From the NCBI GenBank assembly GCA_030591525.1, contig JAUVAV010000014.1, positions 1-64,000 on the forward strand: a DNA stretch of 64,000 bases. Reading direction: 5' to 3'. The DNA comes from a candidate division FCPU426 bacterium (GTDB lineage: Bacteria; Oederibacteriota; JAAXVQ01; JAUVAV01). Below are positions 53,988 through 62,195 of the stretch, one piece after another (positions within the stretch are counted from its first letter, which is position 1; each line of letters begins with the position of its first letter). Below the pieces are notes generated by a model. The model searched no databases and was not told the DNA's origin. It saw nothing but the letters and a program-made list of their open reading frames with translations. The translations under genes were made by a program, and so were the position numbers.

Positions 53988-54338
53988 TCACTCCTGTACT
54001 GCGCCCTGCCACCGGGGGCGGGGCGTTTCATTGACGTGTTCCTTGCCGATAATCACTAATTGCCGGACATGGTCATCAATCAGCCGGTAATAAATGGTTT
54101 TACCGGCGCGGCGCCGTGATACCAGCCGGGCGGTTCTTCACTGGCGCAGTTGGTGAGAAACCGCTGATAAGGTCACATTCAACTGTTTGGCCAATCCTCC
54201 CACTGATAATTCATTATCTGCCAATAGCAAGAGTAATTGCAAACGGTGAGGATCACTAAGGTGCTTAAAAAGATCGGCTAAATCGTGTATCCGGGCTCTC
54301 TGCTTTTTAGAAAATAGCATTAATATCCCCTCGCTCAA
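53988..54338 (-). pseudogene. ArsR/SmtB-family metal-sensing repressor with in-frame TGA
   Basis: The intact part, from TTG 54338, is a winged helix: ADLFKHLSDPHRLQLLLLLA, then LSVGGLAKQLNVTLSAVSHQLRQ, followed by TGA at 54138-54140. Reading through the TGA keeps the family pattern: RTARLVSRRRAGKTIYYRLI then DDHVRQLVIIGKEHV, ending with TGA at 53988. Most ArsR proteins have a Leu-Leu or similar pair where Gln-stop occurs. TGA is an ordinary stop in other genes here, so this is a nonsense mutation or a sequencing error. It overlaps the permease gene end by 4 nt, suggesting it once controlled that operon. Confidence 0.75.
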
Positions 54339-55597
54339 GAATCTACTACTGAATATCCTGCGGCTTTAATCACCCGGATAATTATGGATCTATCCAGGGC
54401 CTCTCCTTTGACATGGGCCAGCCCGGTTTCCAGCCGGATATCAGCAGACCGGATATTGGGCTGGCTTTCCAAAGCATGCCGGACATGCGCGACGCAGTTA
54501 TTACAGGTCATGCCGCTTACTTGCAAGGTTAGTTCTTCCTCTTTCCGGGGAGCCGGCCGGTTTAAGCGGCGGAACCATGAAAGGAAATCCAGTCCGGCCC
54601 AGCGCACGATAAGCCCGGAAAGCAGAATCGCAAAAAATGCATTGATTATCGGGCGATAGGCCGGGACATGTTCATGATGCGAAATCAGGACCTCAGACAG
54701 GGCAGGGCTGAAAAAGAACTGGAAAAGCAGTCCGAAAGCAATGCTGCCTAAAATAACCGTGCCTAAATAGATCGCAGTAATCCGCCGGCCAAAAGTCCGG
54801 TAAACCCCTGCCAAGGTGGCGGCATTGGTGGCAGGACCGGCCATTAGAAAGACCAAGGCGGATCCTATGGGTAAGCCGGCGGATATCAATGAAGCCACGA
54901 TCGGTACCGAACCGGTGGTACAGATATAGAGCGGTATGGCCAGAGCCAGCATAACCAGCATACCCCCAATTCCCTGCAAAGCCGGAAGCCGGGAGAGTGC
55001 TTCGCTAGGAAAAAGAGAGCTGATCAAGGCTGCCAATAGAATTCCGAGAACGAGATATTTATAAATGCTTCCGATCAGATCATTAATCGTGTAATTAAAA
55101 AATATTTGCCAACGTGATTCTCCGCCCGGGTTATCATTTTCTTTGGGATCGGATTTTACATGAGCAGGATCACTTATTAATAGCGGGCGGGGTTCGGTAT
55201 AATGAGTCAAGAACCCGCCCGCTATCCCTGTGATCAGGGCGGCGATAACTTTGAAAAGCGCCAGCGGCCACCCGAGAAAATTGGCAGTTACCAGGATAGA
55301 GTCTAAACCGGTTTGGGGAGTACTGATCAAAAATCCGAGCGAGGCGCCGTTGCTGGCTCCGTCTTTTTTTAACCCCATGGTAGTAGGGAGTACACCGCAT
55401 GAACAGAGAGGCAGCGGGATTCCCAGCAGGGTAGTTTTCACAATATTCGCCAAACTGCTTGCGCCCAAATGCTTGGAAATAAAACCCTGGGGCAAAAATA
55501 TTTTAAGCAGACCGGCCAAGCCCGCGCCGAAAAAAAGCCAGGGGGCCAGTGCGGTTAAAATGTTCCATATTTCTTCGAGGTAATGAATGAAGAACAT
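54335..55597 (-). CDS. DUF318/ArsP-like permease (SO_0444-type metal efflux) with C-terminal HMA domain
   Basis: 420 residues. Eight or so membrane helices contain the permease hallmarks GIPLPLCSCGVLPTTMGLKKDGASNGASLGFLISTPQTG and AIPLYICTTGSVPIVASLI (Cys-containing), MAGPATNAATLAG. Residues about 350-420 are a heavy-metal-associated domain with LQVSGMTCNNCVAHVRHAL (C-x2-C metal site). Family knowledge: DUF318 permeases with HMA tails, next to ArsR-type repressors, export Cu/Zn or arsenicals. The operon with a downstream arsR-like gene and an upstream inverted repeat fits metal-inducible efflux. Confidence 0.85.
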   Translation of the reverse strand: MFFIHYLEEIWNILTALAPWLFFGAGLAGLLKIFLPQGFISKHLGASSLANIVKTTLLGIPLPLCSCGVLPTTMGLKKDGASNGASLGFLISTPQTGLDSILVTANFLGWPLALFKVIAALITGIAGGFLTHYTEPRPLLISDPAHVKSDPKENDNPGGESRWQIFFNYTINDLIGSIYKYLVLGILLAALISSLFPSEALSRLPALQGIGGMLVMLALAIPLYICTTGSVPIVASLISAGLPIGSALVFLMAGPATNAATLAGVYRTFGRRITAIYLGTVILGSIAFGLLFQFFFSPALSEVLISHHEHVPAYRPIINAFFAILLSGLIVRWAGLDFLSWFRRLNRPAPRKEEELTLQVSGMTCNNCVAHVRHALESQPNIRSADIRLETGLAHVKGEALDRSIIIRVIKAAGYSVVDS

Positions 55598-55614
55598 AAT
55601 CTCATCTCCTCTAG

Positions 55615-55653
55615 GAGTTTGGGCAATTAGTTATAGACTAATTGCTCAAACTC
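55615..55653. promoter_or_regulatory. 17-bp inverted repeat upstream of the metal permease
   Basis: gagtttgggcaattagt, loop tatag, actaattgctcaaactc (one mismatch) starts 18 nt upstream of the permease ATG. Next to it lie several caattg/ctattg words that also form imperfect inverted repeats up to about 55740. It is a candidate operator for the ArsR-like regulator or a leader hairpin. Confidence 0.55.
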
Positions 55654-55962
55654 CAGAGCAATTGAAAATTGAACAATAGAGCAATAAAAAATTCAATTGC
55701 GGTCTATTTTCTATTGTCCAATTGTTCTGGAATTAAAAAATCAGACTAAATGCTCAGGCTTCTACAATTAAACAATTGAACAACTATTCAAATAATAGAC
55801 ACCGAATCCAAGGGGGTCAAGCAGGTTTTCTTTAAAAAAATTATCCTTGCATATGAATATGTACAACTCTATAACGCGAGCGTTATCAAGGAAGACTATT
55901 AGTGTATTGCAAGTGGGACGCGGTTAAAATAAGATTCTGCTGCAAAACCTTTTTTGATGTCT
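55654..55962. other. AT-rich promoter-type region with element remnants
   Basis: Non-coding DNA between the permease and the NHL-like gene. Contains ataacgc-ga-gcgttat (55871-55886), then the RAYT-element end fragment (55915-55932) and a MITE terminal fragment gattctgctgcaaaacc (55933-55949) joined head to tail. Confidence 0.55.
55915..55949. repeat. Fused remnants of two mobile-element ends
   Basis: gggacgcggttaaaataa is identical to 50516-50533 (left flank of the RAYT element). It is followed directly by gattctgctgcaaaacc, matching the outer arm of the MITE at 60971-61135. Confidence 0.7.
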
Positions 55963-57687
55963 TTATTTTATAATGACCAGCTTGCGCAGCGCATATTTTT
56001 TTATACCCTGGCTACTCTCTGTCCGCATTTTATACATATATATGCCCGGCGCAGCGTCATGGATATCCCAATGAGTTCGGTGGAATCCGGATTCAGTCTG
56101 CCGATCGCTTAAAACCGCGGCTTTTTCACCCCTGATATTATAAATTTCAATTTTCACCAGAGTGGGACCCTCGACATTATAGTAAAACCAGAGATCATTG
56201 CCACGAGCCGGCGAGGGGTAGGCAATCACTTCGTCTTTGCCAATGGTATAGGGCGTAAGCATGCTGGTTATGGTAGGACTAATAATAGTGGGACTGCCGG
56301 TGGGAGAAAAGGTAACAGAGATAATCGGCGTCACCGTAAATATCGGAGTTGCTGTGGATGTCGGACTTGCCGTCGGGGTAAAGCTCGGCGTATTCGTCGG
56401 CGTTAGCGGCGGCGGATTATAAATCAGGATCCGGTGGTTTTCGGAATCCGGAATTATCAGCCGCGTGCCATCGAAATATATCTTAACCGGCCGAAAAAGC
56501 GTATCTGCGTCCGGAACTCCTCCCTGATTGGCTAAGCCGCTGGTCAAATTCGGTTGGCCGAGGACCGTATCGGCGCCGGCGTTGTTGGTCAGGGGAATAC
56601 TATTATAGATCAAACAGCGATTATTTGAAATATCTCCGATGTATACAGAGGTGCCGTCGCTATAAACGCCACCAGGACTGGATAAAGTATTGGCGGAAAC
56701 ATTCCCTCCTTGATTCGCGCCATTGCTGGTTATGTCCACTTGGCCGATCACCACGGAAGCGGAAGCATTGTTTGCTGTGGGAATGGGATTAAAAATCAAA
56801 ACCCGGTTATTATCCCGATCCCCAATAAAAAGTCGCGTGCCGGCCACACAGATCCCTTCCGGGACATTCAGCGTATTGGCCGCCGTGGCTGAAAAGAGAT
56901 TGCTGAACATGTCCACCTGGCCGATCACGATATTCGCGCTGGCATTATTCGCTGTCGGAATAGAATTGTAAATTAAAACCCGATTATTGCTGGCCTCCGC
57001 AATAAAAAGTTTGTTCTCATCTGTCCATATCCCGTATGGGAAACTTAAAGTGTTCGCCGTAGGGCCGGCACCGCCCTGGTTGGAAGAGTTGGTGGTCATT
57101 TTCGATTGTCCCACGACCACATCCGCGTTGGCATTATTGATGGTTGGAATGCTGTTATAGATCAAAACCCGATGGTTGCCGGAATCAACGATAAAGAGTT
57201 TGGTGCCGTCGCTATAGACTGCAAAGGGAAGATTAAGACTATTGGCAGCTGGGCTGCCGCCTTGATTGGCGCTATGGCTGATCATATCGGCTTGTCCCAC
57301 CACCACATCCGCGTTAGCGTTATTACCCGAGGGAAAGCTGTTGTAAATTAATACACGGTGGTTATAGCTATCCGCGATAATCAATTTGCTGCCAACGCGA
57401 AACACACTTCTGGGCCGCAGCAGGGTATTGGCCATCGGGCCGATGCCTTGATTACCGGTAGTACTAGTCATATCCGGCTGTCCCACAACCACGCTGGCAG
57501 GCTGATTATCGGCAAAACCGAAAACACTATGGGAAGCGAATAATCCGCTGATCATCCCGCCAAGGATAACCAACACCATTTTGACTGTAATTCGCTTGGG
57601 AAGATCAAACTTTTTTCCCTTCCCTGGTTTGCTAGGCAAATTCACAACCTCCCCGCAGCATGCTTTGATTATTTCCCGGCTACCCAT
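55963..57687 (-). CDS. Secreted tandem-repeat NHL-like beta-propeller protein with C-terminal sorting-type domain
   Basis: 574 residues. A signal-anchor-like segment (MVLVILGGMISGLFASHSVF) lies at about 37-56, so the true start may be internal. Six to seven tandem units of about 57 residues follow: ADVVVGQADMIS, NQGG, ANSLNLP, DGTKLFIVDSGNHRVLIYNS, IPTINN. This resembles NHL-type propeller blades. A Thr/Pro-rich linker (TPTNTPSFTPTASPTSTATP) leads to a C-terminal FlgD-like or T9SS-type domain: VIAYPSPARGNDLWFYYNVE...IYNIRGEKAAVL...HDAAPGIYMYKM. Divergent from a paralogue at 57868. Probably surface-bound; ligand unknown. Confidence 0.75.
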   Translation of the reverse strand: MGSREIIKACCGEVVNLPSKPGKGKKFDLPKRITVKMVLVILGGMISGLFASHSVFGFADNQPASVVVGQPDMTSTTGNQGIGPMANTLLRPRSVFRVGSKLIIADSYNHRVLIYNSFPSGNNANADVVVGQADMISHSANQGGSPAANSLNLPFAVYSDGTKLFIVDSGNHRVLIYNSIPTINNANADVVVGQSKMTTNSSNQGGAGPTANTLSFPYGIWTDENKLFIAEASNNRVLIYNSIPTANNASANIVIGQVDMFSNLFSATAANTLNVPEGICVAGTRLFIGDRDNNRVLIFNPIPTANNASASVVIGQVDITSNGANQGGNVSANTLSSPGGVYSDGTSVYIGDISNNRCLIYNSIPLTNNAGADTVLGQPNLTSGLANQGGVPDADTLFRPVKIYFDGTRLIIPDSENHRILIYNPPPLTPTNTPSFTPTASPTSTATPIFTVTPIISVTFSPTGSPTIISPTITSMLTPYTIGKDEVIAYPSPARGNDLWFYYNVEGPTLVKIEIYNIRGEKAAVLSDRQTESGFHRTHWDIHDAAPGIYMYKMRTESSQGIKKYALRKLVIIK

Positions 57688-57791
57688 TGCAGGTACCTAT
57701 AATCATTATTAATTATAATATTGTTAAAATCCATATAAAGCCAACGAGAAAATATATTCTAACACTTGATAAGCAAAGTTTGGAATTATGT

Positions 57792-57797
57792 TATACT
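57792..57797 (+). promoter_or_regulatory. Possible extended -10 promoter for the 57868 gene
   Basis: TG-t-TATACT with TGN extension at 57789-57797, about 70 nt before the start codon. A -35-like ttgata lies further upstream at suboptimal distance. Confidence 0.35.
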
Positions 57798-57867
57798 TAA
57801 TCCACCGCTTTTAGAAAACTCTTCGCAGGCATAAAAGTTTTATAAACACGGGGAAGATATTTTTATT

Positions 57868-59382
57868 ATGAATAAAACATTCTTTAAACAACCCTTTTTA
57901 ATAATCGTGTTTGGTTTCTTTGTCCTGGGAAATGCGTCCAGACTTCCGGCTTTTCAAACCAACGAACCCGCCAGTGTGGTGGTCGGACAAGCCTGCATGA
58001 TATACAATAGCGTTAACCAAGGTGGCGGACCGGCGGCCAACACCTTGAATTATCCTTACAATGCTTTAATCAGCAACCACCGTCTCTTGATTGCTGATTA
58101 CTATAACCACCGGGTCTTGATCTTCAATAACCTCCCCAATTACAACGACGCCAGCGCGGATATCGTGCTCGGTCAGCCGGACATGACCAGCAACACATTA
58201 AATCAGGGAGGATTGCCGGCAGCCAATACGCTTAATTATCCCCGCGGGGTTGACGAGAAAGGAACCAAATTTTTTATCGCGGACACGGAAAACCACCGTA
58301 TCTTAATTTTCAATACGCTTCCCCTGACGAACAACTCCGGCGCGGACGTTGTGGTGGGTCAGCCCAACATGCTCACCAATACCGCCAACAGCGGTGGACT
58401 CGACGCCAATAGGCTGGATTTCCCTTACTCCTGCTGCAGCGACGGCACCCGGCTTTATATCGCTGATTTCGGTAACCATCGTGTCCTGATCTTCGATACA
58501 ATTCCAGCGGTCAATAATGCCAGTGCGGATGTAGTTGTCGGCCAGCCGGATATGACCAGCAATCTTGCCAATAACGGCGGTATCGGCGCCAACACGCTGA
58601 ATCATCCGGTTGCGGTTCATACTGACGGCACCCGGCTGTTTATCGCAGACCGGGATAATAACCGCGTCTTGGTTTTTAATAATATTCCAGCGGTCAACAA
58701 TACTAGTGCGGATGTGGTTGCCGGCCAGCCGGACATGACCAGCAATCTTGCCAATAACGGCGGTATCAGCGCCAACACGCTTTATTCTCCCCGGAGCGTC
58801 TATTCGGATGGAACCAGTCTTTATATCGCGGACAGATACAATCACCGCATCGTAGTTTTCAACACCATCCCCCTGGTGAATAACACCAGCGCGGATAGCG
58901 TAATCGGCCAGCCGGACATGACCAGTCGTTTGGCAAACAACGGCGGTATCGGCGCAAATACTCTGGATTCTCCCCGCCATGCTTCCTGCCAGGGGACCGT
59001 ACTCGCGGTTTCGGACCGGGCCAACAACCGTGTCCTGCTTTATGGTCAGGCTACGGCCACACCGACCACACCGCCGACTCCCATTTTTTCTCCCGCCATT
59101 ACACCGGCCATACCGCCCCTTTTTCAAGTCAAACCTGGACTGGTCCGCATCTCGCGGGGAGAAAGCGCAAAGTTTCTGATAAATCTAACTCAATCCAATC
59201 ATGTGCGATTGAAGATTTATAATCTGAACGGAAAGTTTTTCATTAGTTTGATAGATAGCTACTTGACTTCTGGAACGCATGAATTTCTCTGGGATGGAAA
59301 TAACGCGGGTTCAGGCACTTATTTGGCAAGGCTTGAATGCGAAGGCCGGCAAATCCTGAAGAAAGTCGTTCTGGTCCGATAA
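57868..59382 (+). CDS. Secreted tandem-repeat NHL-like protein, paralogue of the divergent neighbour
   Basis: 504 residues with a signal peptide (IIVFGFFVLGNASRLPAF). Six tandem units of about 57-61 residues: ADVVVGQPDMTSN, LANNGGI, ANTL, DGTRLFIADRDNNRVLVFNN, IPAVNN. The nucleotide sequence of several units is nearly the same, indicating recent duplication or conversion. The C-terminal domain is a short beta-sandwich (VKPGLVRISRGESAKFLINLT, then LKIYNLNGKFFISLIDSY), variant of the sorting-type domain but without the YPNP motif. It reads away from the 55963-57687 gene and shares the 180-bp spacer with it. Confidence 0.75.
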   Translation: MNKTFFKQPFLIIVFGFFVLGNASRLPAFQTNEPASVVVGQACMIYNSVNQGGGPAANTLNYPYNALISNHRLLIADYYNHRVLIFNNLPNYNDASADIVLGQPDMTSNTLNQGGLPAANTLNYPRGVDEKGTKFFIADTENHRILIFNTLPLTNNSGADVVVGQPNMLTNTANSGGLDANRLDFPYSCCSDGTRLYIADFGNHRVLIFDTIPAVNNASADVVVGQPDMTSNLANNGGIGANTLNHPVAVHTDGTRLFIADRDNNRVLVFNNIPAVNNTSADVVAGQPDMTSNLANNGGISANTLYSPRSVYSDGTSLYIADRYNHRIVVFNTIPLVNNTSADSVIGQPDMTSRLANNGGIGANTLDSPRHASCQGTVLAVSDRANNRVLLYGQATATPTTPPTPIFSPAITPAIPPLFQVKPGLVRISRGESAKFLINLTQSNHVRLKIYNLNGKFFISLIDSYLTSGTHEFLWDGNNAGSGTYLARLECEGRQILKKVVLVR

Positions 59383-59400
59383 TCAGGCTTTGGCTGCCTT

Positions 59401-59436
59401 TAGGAGCCTGTCGGACTTAAGTCCGACAGGCTCCTA
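59401..59436. repeat. 36-bp perfect palindrome made of two abutted MITE ends
   Basis: taggagcctgtcggactt joined to its exact reverse complement without any loop. The same word (taggagtctgtcggactt) forms the inverted ends of the 173-bp element at 45371-45543. It lies 18 nt after the stop of the NHL-like gene and could also act as a transcription barrier, but no U-run follows. Confidence 0.9.
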
Positions 59437-59487
59437 GGCTTAATGGTCTGGGGCAAGTCCATACCCTTTTTAAGAATGCAGGTAAAT

Positions 59488-60288
59488 ATGGAGAATCTGA
59501 GAAAATATGGAACCAGACCATTTAAGACAGCGGTTATTCACGGGGGGCCGGGCGCGGCTGGCGAGATGGCTCCGGTGGCGCGGGAACTCGCCTCTGAGGG
59601 GGGCGTTTTGGAACCGCTGCAAACAGCGTTATCGGTTGCGGGACAGATCGAGGAGTTAAAAACGGTTCTGGAAAAGCACGGAGACCTTCCAGTCATCTTG
59701 ATTGGTTTTTCCTGGGGAGCATGGCTCAGTTTTATATTGGCCGCTCATTATCCTGCCTTCGTAAAGAAATTAATCCTTATCGGAAGCGGCGGATACGAAG
59801 AGAAATATGCCGGGAGTGTGCAGGAAACCAGGTGGCAGCGGCTTAGTGAAGCCGAGAGAGCAGAGGCGCAGTCGCTTATCGAAATTATCAATAATCCCGC
59901 GGTTAAAGATAAAAGCAAGGCTTTTGCGCGGATCGGAGCATTGTTTTCAAAAGCCGATGCCTATGATCCCCTGCCCTGCAAGTCCGAAGTGTTTAGCGGG
60001 CAGGCGGAAATATTTCAAAGTGTGTGGAAAGATGCCGCAGAACTAAGAAACAGCGGAAAACTCCTGGAATTCGGAAAGCGCATCCAATGTCCGGTGGTTG
60101 CGATCCACGGCGACTACGATCCCCATCCGGCAGAAGGAGTTCAAAAACCCCTCTCCGCCCGGCTAAAGAGCTTTCGATTTATCCTGCTTGAGAAATGCGG
60201 GCACAAGCCCTGGATCGAACGACAGGCGCGGGATAAAATTTACATTCTGCTTAGGGAAGAAGTACGCTCTGACGGCAGCGCAAGATAA
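59488..60288 (+). CDS. Alpha/beta hydrolase
   Basis: 266 residues from ATG 59488; an in-frame ATG at 59443 lies only 6 nt after the palindrome and is less likely. Typical fold: TAVIHGGPGAAGEMAPVA (oxyanion loop), PVILIGFSWGAWLSFILAAHYP (nucleophile Ser in G-F-S-W-G), VVAIHGDYDPHPAEGV (acid Asp), ILLEKCGHKPWIE (catalytic His). Peptidase, esterase or lactonase activity is possible; the HGGPG motif is shared with proline iminopeptidases. No neighbour hints at the substrate. Confidence 0.85.
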   Translation: MENLRKYGTRPFKTAVIHGGPGAAGEMAPVARELASEGGVLEPLQTALSVAGQIEELKTVLEKHGDLPVILIGFSWGAWLSFILAAHYPAFVKKLILIGSGGYEEKYAGSVQETRWQRLSEAERAEAQSLIEIINNPAVKDKSKAFARIGALFSKADAYDPLPCKSEVFSGQAEIFQSVWKDAAELRNSGKLLEFGKRIQCPVVAIHGDYDPHPAEGVQKPLSARLKSFRFILLEKCGHKPWIERQARDKIYILLREEVRSDGSAR

Positions 60289-60325
60289 GTGATTAGGCCC
60301 CGCTGCTTCGTTGGGCTCCCAATTC

Positions 60326-60934
60326 CTACTCCGCTAAACTAAATGGCGGATACTGGTCTGTGGTTAGCAGTAGGGCATACCCTGCCACCCGCAAATACCA
60401 GCGAAACACCCCTACGATAAATTCGAATAAATTCCTTGGAATGCGGCCGGTAAATAGGATCGCAAACCAGGAAATTATGACAACGATTAAGACGATAATG
60501 CTGAGCACGGCCAGGACGATATAGTGTGGGATGGCGAGGAACCATTTGACCAGGGGCATCCAGCGGTTGAGATCTGTTTTGGCATTCGGATAAGGGAACT
60601 GGAGGTGCACGTACTGCTCTTCATCGGTGGAAGGATATACATCGCTTAAGAGCGCGAAATAAGCTGTGACGCGGGCCGCGAAACCGGCGAGGTTAAAATT
60701 CCAGTCAAACCACCATTTCGGATATTTTTGGCAAAACAGCAGCATTAGCAGGGTGGGCAGGATGACGAAGCCGGCGAGGGAAGATTGAATTTCGCTGCCG
60801 CCGGCCTGGAGCAGACCTAAAATAATCAAGATGGGAATGACCGTAAAGATCCTGAAAAATGTGCTCACTTTGTCCAGCGGTCGTTTGGGATAGTCAATAG
60901 TCAGGCTGATCGGGTACTCATGGTTGGTTTTCAT
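60326..60934 (-). CDS. DUF4389 membrane protein
   Basis: 202 residues from ATG 60934 (RBS gggagg). The longer frame to 60997 would be partly encoded by the MITE and is rejected. DUF4389 signature: YPISLTIDYPKRPLDKVSTFFRIFTVIPILIIL and a second copy RWMPLVKWFLAIPHYIVLAVLSII, then RWYLRVAGYALLLTTDQYPPF. Four predicted membrane segments. Function unknown; in Actinobacteria such proteins occur near the envelope. Confidence 0.82.
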   Translation of the reverse strand: MKTNHEYPISLTIDYPKRPLDKVSTFFRIFTVIPILIILGLLQAGGSEIQSSLAGFVILPTLLMLLFCQKYPKWWFDWNFNLAGFAARVTAYFALLSDVYPSTDEEQYVHLQFPYPNAKTDLNRWMPLVKWFLAIPHYIVLAVLSIIVLIVVIISWFAILFTGRIPRNLFEFIVGVFRWYLRVAGYALLLTTDQYPPFSLAE

Positions 60935-60970
60935 TTCAGCGAAGCCTCCCTGATTAATTAGTTGCCTGTG

Positions 60971-61135
60971 GTATGATATTATCTGATTCTGCTGCAAAAT
61001 CCCCTAAGAAGTCATTGCGAGCTACAATAGGGTGCGCGGCAATCTGATTTTATCCTTATAAAATCGAGATTGCTTTGTCGCTGCCGCTCCTCGCAAAGAC
61101 AGCAAAAAGGGTTTTGCAGCAGAAGCTTATCATAC
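60971..61135. repeat. 165-bp fully self-complementary MITE
   Basis: Nested inverted repeats from both sides: gtatgata/tatcatac outermost, ttctgctgcaaaa/ttttgcagcagaa, gtcattgcga/tcgcaaagac, and in the centre gcaatctgattttat/ataaaatcgagattgc. Nearly the whole sequence can form a single long cruciform. A partial copy sits at 55933-55949. Confidence 0.8.
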
Positions 61136-61525
61136 TTTTACCATCAAATAAAAATGATATTTTATCATCGGGGGCCGGATTTTTGATAGCGAAATTTTAG
61201 AAAAACACCAGTTTTACGTGAATAGAGGGTGAAACTAAGAGCTGTTTAAAAGTATATTATAAAGAAATTGGTAAGAGCGTAAGTCAACCTGGAAAAAGTG
61301 TCCCGGATTTTGATACACCGGCAATTGGCCTGGTCTAAAGCCCGGGTTCGGCAAACCAGGATAGGGTTAAAAGTAAGCGCATCAAGAGTGGAGAGTAAGC
61401 AAAGGAAAAGGGGCTAACTCATCATTTAAGGTAATAAAATCGCATTGTGATAAAATAAGCGTTGAGAATCGAAAATCGAAAGTTGACCGCATTTGGTATT
61501 ATTATTTATGTTTAAGGTTCAAATG
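61136..61525. other. Non-coding stretch of 390 nt
   Basis: No credible gene on either strand. The sequence is AT-rich with a possible ttgacc box at 61485-61490. Otherwise nothing was recognised. Confidence 0.4.
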
Positions 61526-61574
61526 CTTCATAACCTATCAGTCATGTTAGTGCCATGACTGATAGGTTATGAAG
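61526..61574. promoter_or_regulatory. 21-bp perfect hairpin just upstream of a ribosome-binding site
   Basis: cttcataacctatcagtcatg, loop ttagtgc, catgactgataggttatgaag. It ends 11 nt before the ATG at 61586 and directly abuts the RBS (ggggaag). It may be an operator, an RNA leader hairpin, or a mobile palindrome. It does not match the other palindromes in the window. Confidence 0.7.
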
Positions 61575-61585
61575 GGGAAGTGTCA

Positions 61586-62146
61586 ATGAGTACAGATCCG
61601 GCAACTCAAAATAAGGATCATGTTTTTGAAAATTATCCGGCTGGGATTATTGTGCTGGCCAATTTGGCGTCATTTTCCATTTATGCCTTGGGCGCGATGA
61701 TTATGGCAAAACTCGGGACAGTGGCATTGTTTTTGTATCTCGGTCTATGTCTGGGCCTGGAAGTGAACGTCCTGGCCGGCAGTTGTGTCAATTGCTATTA
61801 CTACGGCAAAGCCTGCTTTTCCGGCAAAGGCATTATCAGTTCCTGGTTTTTCAAACCGGGCAATTCAGAAACATTTTCCCGAAAGGAAGTCAGTTGGCTG
61901 AACATATTGCCGGATATGCTGATAGTGCTGATTCCGGCTGGAATCGGCGCTTTTCTTTTGATTCAGCAATTCCAGTGGCAGGTGCTGGTGCTCATGGCAG
62001 GGTTGCTGGTCATGGGGGTCCCAGTCACTGGTATGATCCGGGGCAGTTTGGCCTGTTGCTATTGCCGCCAGCGTATACTCGGCTGCCCGGCGGAGAAATT
62101 ATTTCAGAAGAAAGGGGGACGATCACGACATCCCCAAAGTTCATAA
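61586..62146 (+). CDS. Small cysteine-rich membrane protein, unknown
   Basis: 186 residues with about four hydrophobic segments (GIIVLANLASFSIYALGAMIM, VALFLYLGLCLGLEVNVLAG, LNILPDMLIVLIPAGIGAFL, VLVLMAGLLVMGVPVTGMIR). Between them is a cysteine-rich loop SCVNCYYYGKACFSGKG (C-x2-C-x6-C) and near the end CCYCRQRILGCP. The cysteine arrangement suggests metal or cluster binding or heme ligation, but I do not recognise a family. Start at ATG 61586 with ggggaag as RBS, right after the hairpin. Confidence 0.6.
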   Translation: MSTDPATQNKDHVFENYPAGIIVLANLASFSIYALGAMIMAKLGTVALFLYLGLCLGLEVNVLAGSCVNCYYYGKACFSGKGIISSWFFKPGNSETFSRKEVSWLNILPDMLIVLIPAGIGAFLLIQQFQWQVLVLMAGLLVMGVPVTGMIRGSLACCYCRQRILGCPAEKLFQKKGGRSRHPQSS

Positions 62147-62195
62147 GAGGCTCTTTCGGCTGATGTTTTTGTAAGCCCCAGGTATTTTCCCCAGC

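Noticed and set aside
54138-54140. In-frame TGA as evidence of a reassigned genetic code
   Set aside because: TGA ends several well-defined genes here at the expected place (trpB, qatC, kdsB), so reassignment is not supported.
57106-57543. Plus-strand repetitive frames opposite the NHL-like gene (also 58303-59127 on the minus strand)
   Set aside because: Periodic antisense frames forced by the 57-codon repeats. They lack signal peptides, RBS and recognisable domains.
59401-59436. Perfect palindrome as an intrinsic terminator of the NHL-like gene
   Set aside because: No loop and no T-tract follow, and the same sequence forms the ends of a 173-bp element elsewhere; a mobile-element origin explains it better.
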